DNA from: Leptospira koniambonensis
GTDB lineage: Bacteria; Spirochaetota; Leptospiria; Leptospirales; Leptospiraceae
Direction: 5' to 3'
Assembly: GCF_004769555.1 (NCBI RefSeq)
Contig: NZ_RQFY01000001.1
Coordinates: 310,001-374,000, forward strand
DNA: 64,000 nt
Numbering within the stretch: position 1 is the first letter of the stretch; every line of letters begins with the position of its first letter. Positions 60,851-64,000 of the stretch are shown piece by piece. The notes under the pieces were generated by a model. That model did not search any database. It was given only the letters and a program-made list of their open reading frames with translations, and was not told where the DNA came from. The position numbers and the translations under genes were made by a program.

Positions 60851-60959
60851 ACCGGTTTTTTTTTGCGTAAGTAAACCGGTTTCGCACAGAGAACGCGGAG
60901 TTCACAGAGTTTAAAAAGTAAAAAACAGCCTCTGTGTTCTTTGCGAACTCTGCGCGAAA
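60851..60959. repeat. Two adjacent intergenic inverted repeats
   Basis: Inner repeat: ACCGGTTT (60851-60858) and AAACCGGT (60873-60880). Outer element: a 30-nt arm starting TTTCGCACAGAG (60880-60909) that pairs imperfectly (about three quarters of positions) with an arm ending CTGCGCGAAA (60930-60959). The CACAGAG/CTCTGTG units resemble dispersed intergenic repeats known in many bacteria. It separates asnS from the TPR gene on the minus strand. Confidence 0.7.
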
Positions 60960-60965
60960 TAGTCC

Positions 60966-62273
60966 TTAAGGGTACAATCTTTCCATCATACGAGGATAAG
61001 GGATACATTCTCGAACATGCTGTAGTCCACAGATCCAAGCGACCAGTCTTTCTGTTCCAAGCCCAAAACCGGAATGAGGAACGGAGCCATATTTTCGAAG
61101 CTCCAAATACCATTCATAGGATTCTACTGGCAGGTTTTCTTCCTGGAGGCGTTTAGTTATGGTTTCGTAATTTTCTTCCCTTTCGGAGCCGCCTATGATC
61201 TCCCCCACTCCATCCGGAGCGATCAAGTCCGCGTTAAGCACTGTTCTTGGATCTTCTGGGTTGACCTTCATATAGAATGCTTTTGCTTCTCTTGGATATT
61301 TTTGGATAAAAACAGGTCCGCCGAATTTTTGGCAAAGCATCTGTTCTCTTTCTGAATTGATATCATCTCCCCAGGTGATATCTTCTCCTTGGGATTGCAG
61401 GTATTCTAAAGCTTCTTTATAATCGATAAGAGCAAATGGTTTAGAAATATAATCGAGTAATGGAGAAAGATCTCTTTCCAAAACTTTCAATTCGGGCCCG
61501 CAGACAGCTATAGTTTCTTTGATGACCGTTTTTACAAAATCTTCCTGCAATTTTAGATTTTCTGCATGTGTTAAAAATGCGGTTTCTGCTTCTACCATCC
61601 AGAATTCTGTTAAATGCCTTCTGGTTTTGCTCTTCTCCGCTCTGAATGTTGGGCCATAACAATAAACCTTATTATGAGCAAATATTGCAGTTTCTAAATA
61701 TAATTGTCCCGTTTGAGCCAGGTATGCATTTCCAAGATCAAAATATTCTGTAGAGAATAATGTTCCTGCAGATTCTCCAATGGAGCCTGTTAAGATAGGA
61801 GTATCTATCAAAGTGAATTGATTACTATGGAAATATTTTCTGATCTGGTAAGAGAGTTCACTTCTGACTTTTATGATCGCAAGCTGCTTACTGGACCTTA
61901 ACCAAAGGTGTCTTTGGGAAAGTAGGAAGTCTATTCCATGTTCTTTGGGAGTGATCGGATAATTATCTGATTCTCCCACCTTCTTGAAAGAAGAAAGCAC
62001 AAGTTCAAATCCAATGGGAGACTTTTCATTCTCCACTAATTTGCCGATTACCTCGACTGAAGTTTCTTGTTTTAGGTGTTTGATCTCTGAAAACAGATCT
62101 TCTCCCAAAATTTCTTTTTCTGCGAGTACCTGTAATATCTTTCCTGAATTTCTCAGACTTAAAAATTGTCTGGCGTTAGATCCTCTCAAACCGTGGACCC
62201 AACCTTGGATACGTACGGTTTGGTTTACATGTTCCGGCAAACGATTTAGGTCAATGGTAGAAACTTCGGACAT
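60966..62273 (-). CDS. asnS: Asparaginyl-tRNA synthetase
   Basis: Class IIb synthetase of 435 residues. N-terminal OB-fold (RIQGWVHGLRGSNARQFLSLR), catalytic core with LAQTGQLYLETAIFAHNKVY, motif 2 GPTFRAEKSKTRRHLTEFWM and motif 3 GFGLGTERLVAWICGL. The insertion and TEFWMVEAE pattern indicate AsnRS rather than AspRS. It charges tRNA-Asn in the cytoplasm. Confidence 0.93.
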   Translation of the reverse strand: MSEVSTIDLNRLPEHVNQTVRIQGWVHGLRGSNARQFLSLRNSGKILQVLAEKEILGEDLFSEIKHLKQETSVEVIGKLVENEKSPIGFELVLSSFKKVGESDNYPITPKEHGIDFLLSQRHLWLRSSKQLAIIKVRSELSYQIRKYFHSNQFTLIDTPILTGSIGESAGTLFSTEYFDLGNAYLAQTGQLYLETAIFAHNKVYCYGPTFRAEKSKTRRHLTEFWMVEAETAFLTHAENLKLQEDFVKTVIKETIAVCGPELKVLERDLSPLLDYISKPFALIDYKEALEYLQSQGEDITWGDDINSEREQMLCQKFGGPVFIQKYPREAKAFYMKVNPEDPRTVLNADLIAPDGVGEIIGGSEREENYETITKRLQEENLPVESYEWYLELRKYGSVPHSGFGLGTERLVAWICGLQHVRECIPYPRMMERLYP

Positions 62274-62353
62274 GATCCTATTTTAAGCATTCTACCCGAC
62301 TGAAAAGGATTATTTTCGGATGACATCGGGACCGGAAGCTAAATCCTGAACCC

Positions 62354-63208
62354 ATGACTGCGATTTTACTGGATGGCAAAAAACTTTCCCAAAAGATAAA
62401 AGATTCTATCGCCGAAGAGATCAAAACTCTTACGGCTTCCGGAAAAAAGCCCCCGAAACTCGCAACAATCCTGGTCGGTAGCGATCCGGCTTCTGCCACT
62501 TACGTAAATATGAAAGTCAAGTCCTGCCACGCAGTGGGAATGATCTCCGAAAAAATCGAACTTCCTGAAACTACGACCACTCAGGAATTACTCGCGGTCA
62601 TTGATAAGCTGAATGCGGATCCGGACACCCACGGAATTCTTCTGCAACATCCTACCCCTCCTCAAATAGACGAAAGAGCGGCATTCGATCGGATTGATTT
62701 GAAGAAGGATGTGGACGGAGTTACTACATTATCCTTCGGGAAATTGTCCATGGGAGTGGAAACCTATCTTCCTTGCACTCCGTATGGTATGGTCCTTCTT
62801 CTAAAAGAATACGGGATTGATCCTGCGGGAAAAAGAGCCGTGGTTGTAGGACGTTCTCCTATTTTGGGAAAACCTATGGCGATGCTTCTGACAGAAATGA
62901 ACGCAACTGTTACTCTATGTCATTCCAGAACCCAAAACCTACCTGAAATCGTGGCACAAGCTGATATCGTTGTGGGTGCTGTGGGAAAACCTGAATTTAT
63001 CAAAGCGGATTGGATCAAACCGGGAGCGGTATTATTGGATGCCGGTTATAATGCAGGAAACGTAGGAGATATCGAAATTTCCAAGGCATGGGAAAAATCC
63101 TCTCATTATACTCCTGTTCCGGGAGGTGTAGGACCTATGACAATTTCAGTCCTTCTTCTCCAGACATTGTATTCTGCAAAAGATCACTTTACACCCCCGT
63201 TGAAATGA
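62354..63208 (+). CDS. folD: Methylenetetrahydrofolate dehydrogenase/cyclohydrolase
   Basis: FolD, 284 residues. Bifunctional enzyme of one-carbon metabolism. Visible: LATILVGSDPASATYVNMKVKSC with catalytic Lys, GILLQHPTPPQ (usual QLPLP replaced by QHPTP), DVDGVT, the NADP loop VVGRSPILGKPMAMLL, HSRTQNL, and the C-terminal PGGVGPMTISVLL. Divergent from asnS with an 80-bp spacer. The acyl-esterase-like gene follows after 16 bp. Confidence 0.94.
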   Translation: MTAILLDGKKLSQKIKDSIAEEIKTLTASGKKPPKLATILVGSDPASATYVNMKVKSCHAVGMISEKIELPETTTTQELLAVIDKLNADPDTHGILLQHPTPPQIDERAAFDRIDLKKDVDGVTTLSFGKLSMGVETYLPCTPYGMVLLLKEYGIDPAGKRAVVVGRSPILGKPMAMLLTEMNATVTLCHSRTQNLPEIVAQADIVVGAVGKPEFIKADWIKPGAVLLDAGYNAGNVGDIEISKAWEKSSHYTPVPGGVGPMTISVLLLQTLYSAKDHFTPPLK

Positions 63209-63224
63209 AAACGATGTATCTCTG

Positions 63225-64000
63225 ATGGCTATCAGTTTCGACGAGTGCTTCCAGACTTATCCTCCCTTCTCACCTCCAGCGGATTTGGACGATTTTTGGG
63301 CGGAGTCGATCCGAGAACTCAAAGGATTTCCGGTTAAAAACCAAACCAAGGCCCTGCTCAAAGGGACCATTTTAAAAGAAACCATCTACGATATTTCTTT
63401 CCAATCTTATGGAAACGCTACTCTTACCGGCAGTTTGGTGATCCCAAGAAAAAGAGGGGATCTTCCTGTTCTTGTCTATTTCCACGATTATGCAAAAGAT
63501 AGACCTCAAATTATCAAAGGTCTGACAGAAGCTGGAGTTGCACAACTGATCCTAGACGTTAGAGGCCATGGCACTCAACTCATCCGTCCAGTTTTGAAAG
63601 AAGGAGAAATTCCTGACCCGGATTGGACCCCAGGATATTACAGAAAAGGATTAGAAGCTAAAGAATCCTTCTTCTTAAAAGCAAATTACTTAGATGTGAT
63701 CCGCACGATCGAATTTTTAAGACTTACTGATGGGATTGATGGAGATAAGATCATCCTAGCTGGAAAAGGTATCGGTGCTTCTATGGCATTATTCGGTGCT
63801 GCCAATTCTCCAAGAGTAAAAGCACTTATATTAGAAACTCCTAATTTTTGCCATGTGGACGATACTCAATTGAAATTGGGGACAAGCTGGTCTAAAGAAG
63901 TTTCAGAACAAATTGCAAATGCAAAATCCAAAAAAGCTCAGGTCAAAAAGAACCTTTCTTATTTTGATAGTTTGAATTTTTCCAAGAAGATCAAGATCCC
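63225..64000 (+). CDS. Acetyl-xylan-esterase/cephalosporin-C-deacetylase-like protein, partial
   Basis: The frame opens at the ATG at 63225 and runs off the right edge after 258 complete codons (776 bp). Pattern of the AXE1 family: N-terminal FDECFQTYPPFSPPADLDDF, then LTGSLVIPRKRGDLPVLVYF, LDVRGHG, and RTIEFLRLTDGIDGDKIILA. The nucleophile elbow, normally G-x-S-Q-G, reads GKGIGAS, so the catalytic Ser is Gly. It may be inactive, a binding protein, or use another residue. It lies 16 bp after folD. The missing C-terminus should carry the Asp/His pair. Translated by hand. Confidence 0.72.
   Translation, partial: MAISFDECFQTYPPFSPPADLDDFWAESIRELKGFPVKNQTKALLKGTILKETIYDISFQSYGNATLTGSLVIPRKRGDLPVLVYFHDYAKDRPQIIKGLTEAGVAQLILDVRGHGTQLIRPVLKEGEIPDPDWTPGYYRKGLEAKESFFLKANYLDVIRTIEFLRLTDGIDGDKIILAGKGIGASMALFGAANSPRVKALILETPNFCHVDDTQLKLGTSWSKEVSEQIANAKSKKAQVKKNLSYFDSLNFSKKIKI

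Overview
The window is a chromosomal segment of a Leptospira. The evidence is the gene content and style: creB/creC/creD next to pdhABC, a FliG paralogue, a b558-type sdhCAB operon, many lipoproteins with relaxed spirochaetal lipoboxes, an LpxC-like paralogue, and eno followed by an FtsB-like gene and clpP. Base composition, sampled by eye, is in the low forties percent G+C. That is higher than L. interrogans and suggests a saprophytic or intermediate-clade species (inference). I see no insertion sequence, CRISPR array, rRNA or prophage.

Layout. 1-3.0 kb (minus): cre envelope-stress two-component system, with creD cut by the window edge and a probable frameshift at the 5' end of creC. 3.2-12.8 kb: housekeeping genes (pdhABC, fliG, tRNA-Asp, a phosphatidyltransferase, tRNA-Leu, a DUF218-like protein, lysS, a lipoprotein, serA). 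13.2-28.3 kb: an accessory block, described below. 28.8-32.6 kb: small conserved genes and an aldo/keto reductase - DUF309 - hydrolase operon. 32.6-36.0 kb: sdhCAB. 36-43 kb: envelope and lipoprotein genes, lepA with a PLP enzyme, and an LpxC-like gene. 43-52.5 kb: eno, ftsB-like, clpP, two hydrolase or DUF genes, lipoproteins, a STAS protein, a CTP-dependent lipid kinase, a SurA-like lipoprotein and a double-HTH regulator. 52.6-64 kb: clpB, an NSS transporter, a DinG-like helicase, asnS, folD and a partial acetyl-xylan-esterase-type hydrolase.

The accessory block is the most interesting part. Ten tightly packed plus-strand genes (13269-25784) converge on a two-gene minus-strand operon (28269-25781). 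The plus-strand set has a papain-like cysteine protease, several proteins that look like the TULIP lipid-binding fold (P47/OrfX-like, one with a synuclein-like 11-residue repeat tail), a long-chain polyprenyl diphosphate synthase, three tandem CdtB-like EEP-fold nucleases or phosphatases, and a 1255-residue beta-rich protein. The minus-strand pair is a class I isoprenoid (terpene) synthase-like protein and a VAO-family flavoprotein oxidase. My hypothesis is that this locus makes an oxidised isoprenoid lipid and binds, delivers or deploys it with TULIP-like carriers, accompanied by a protease and DNase-like effectors. None of the proteins has an obvious signal peptide. The individual enzyme families rest on visible motifs; the combined function is inference.

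Other second-look items: a T9 homopolymer that breaks creC, a DinG-like helicase with Ser at the fourth iron-sulphur ligand, an acetyl-xylan-esterase relative without its nucleophile Ser, divergent genes with antisense-overlapping 5' ends, and several unusually strong intergenic inverted repeats.
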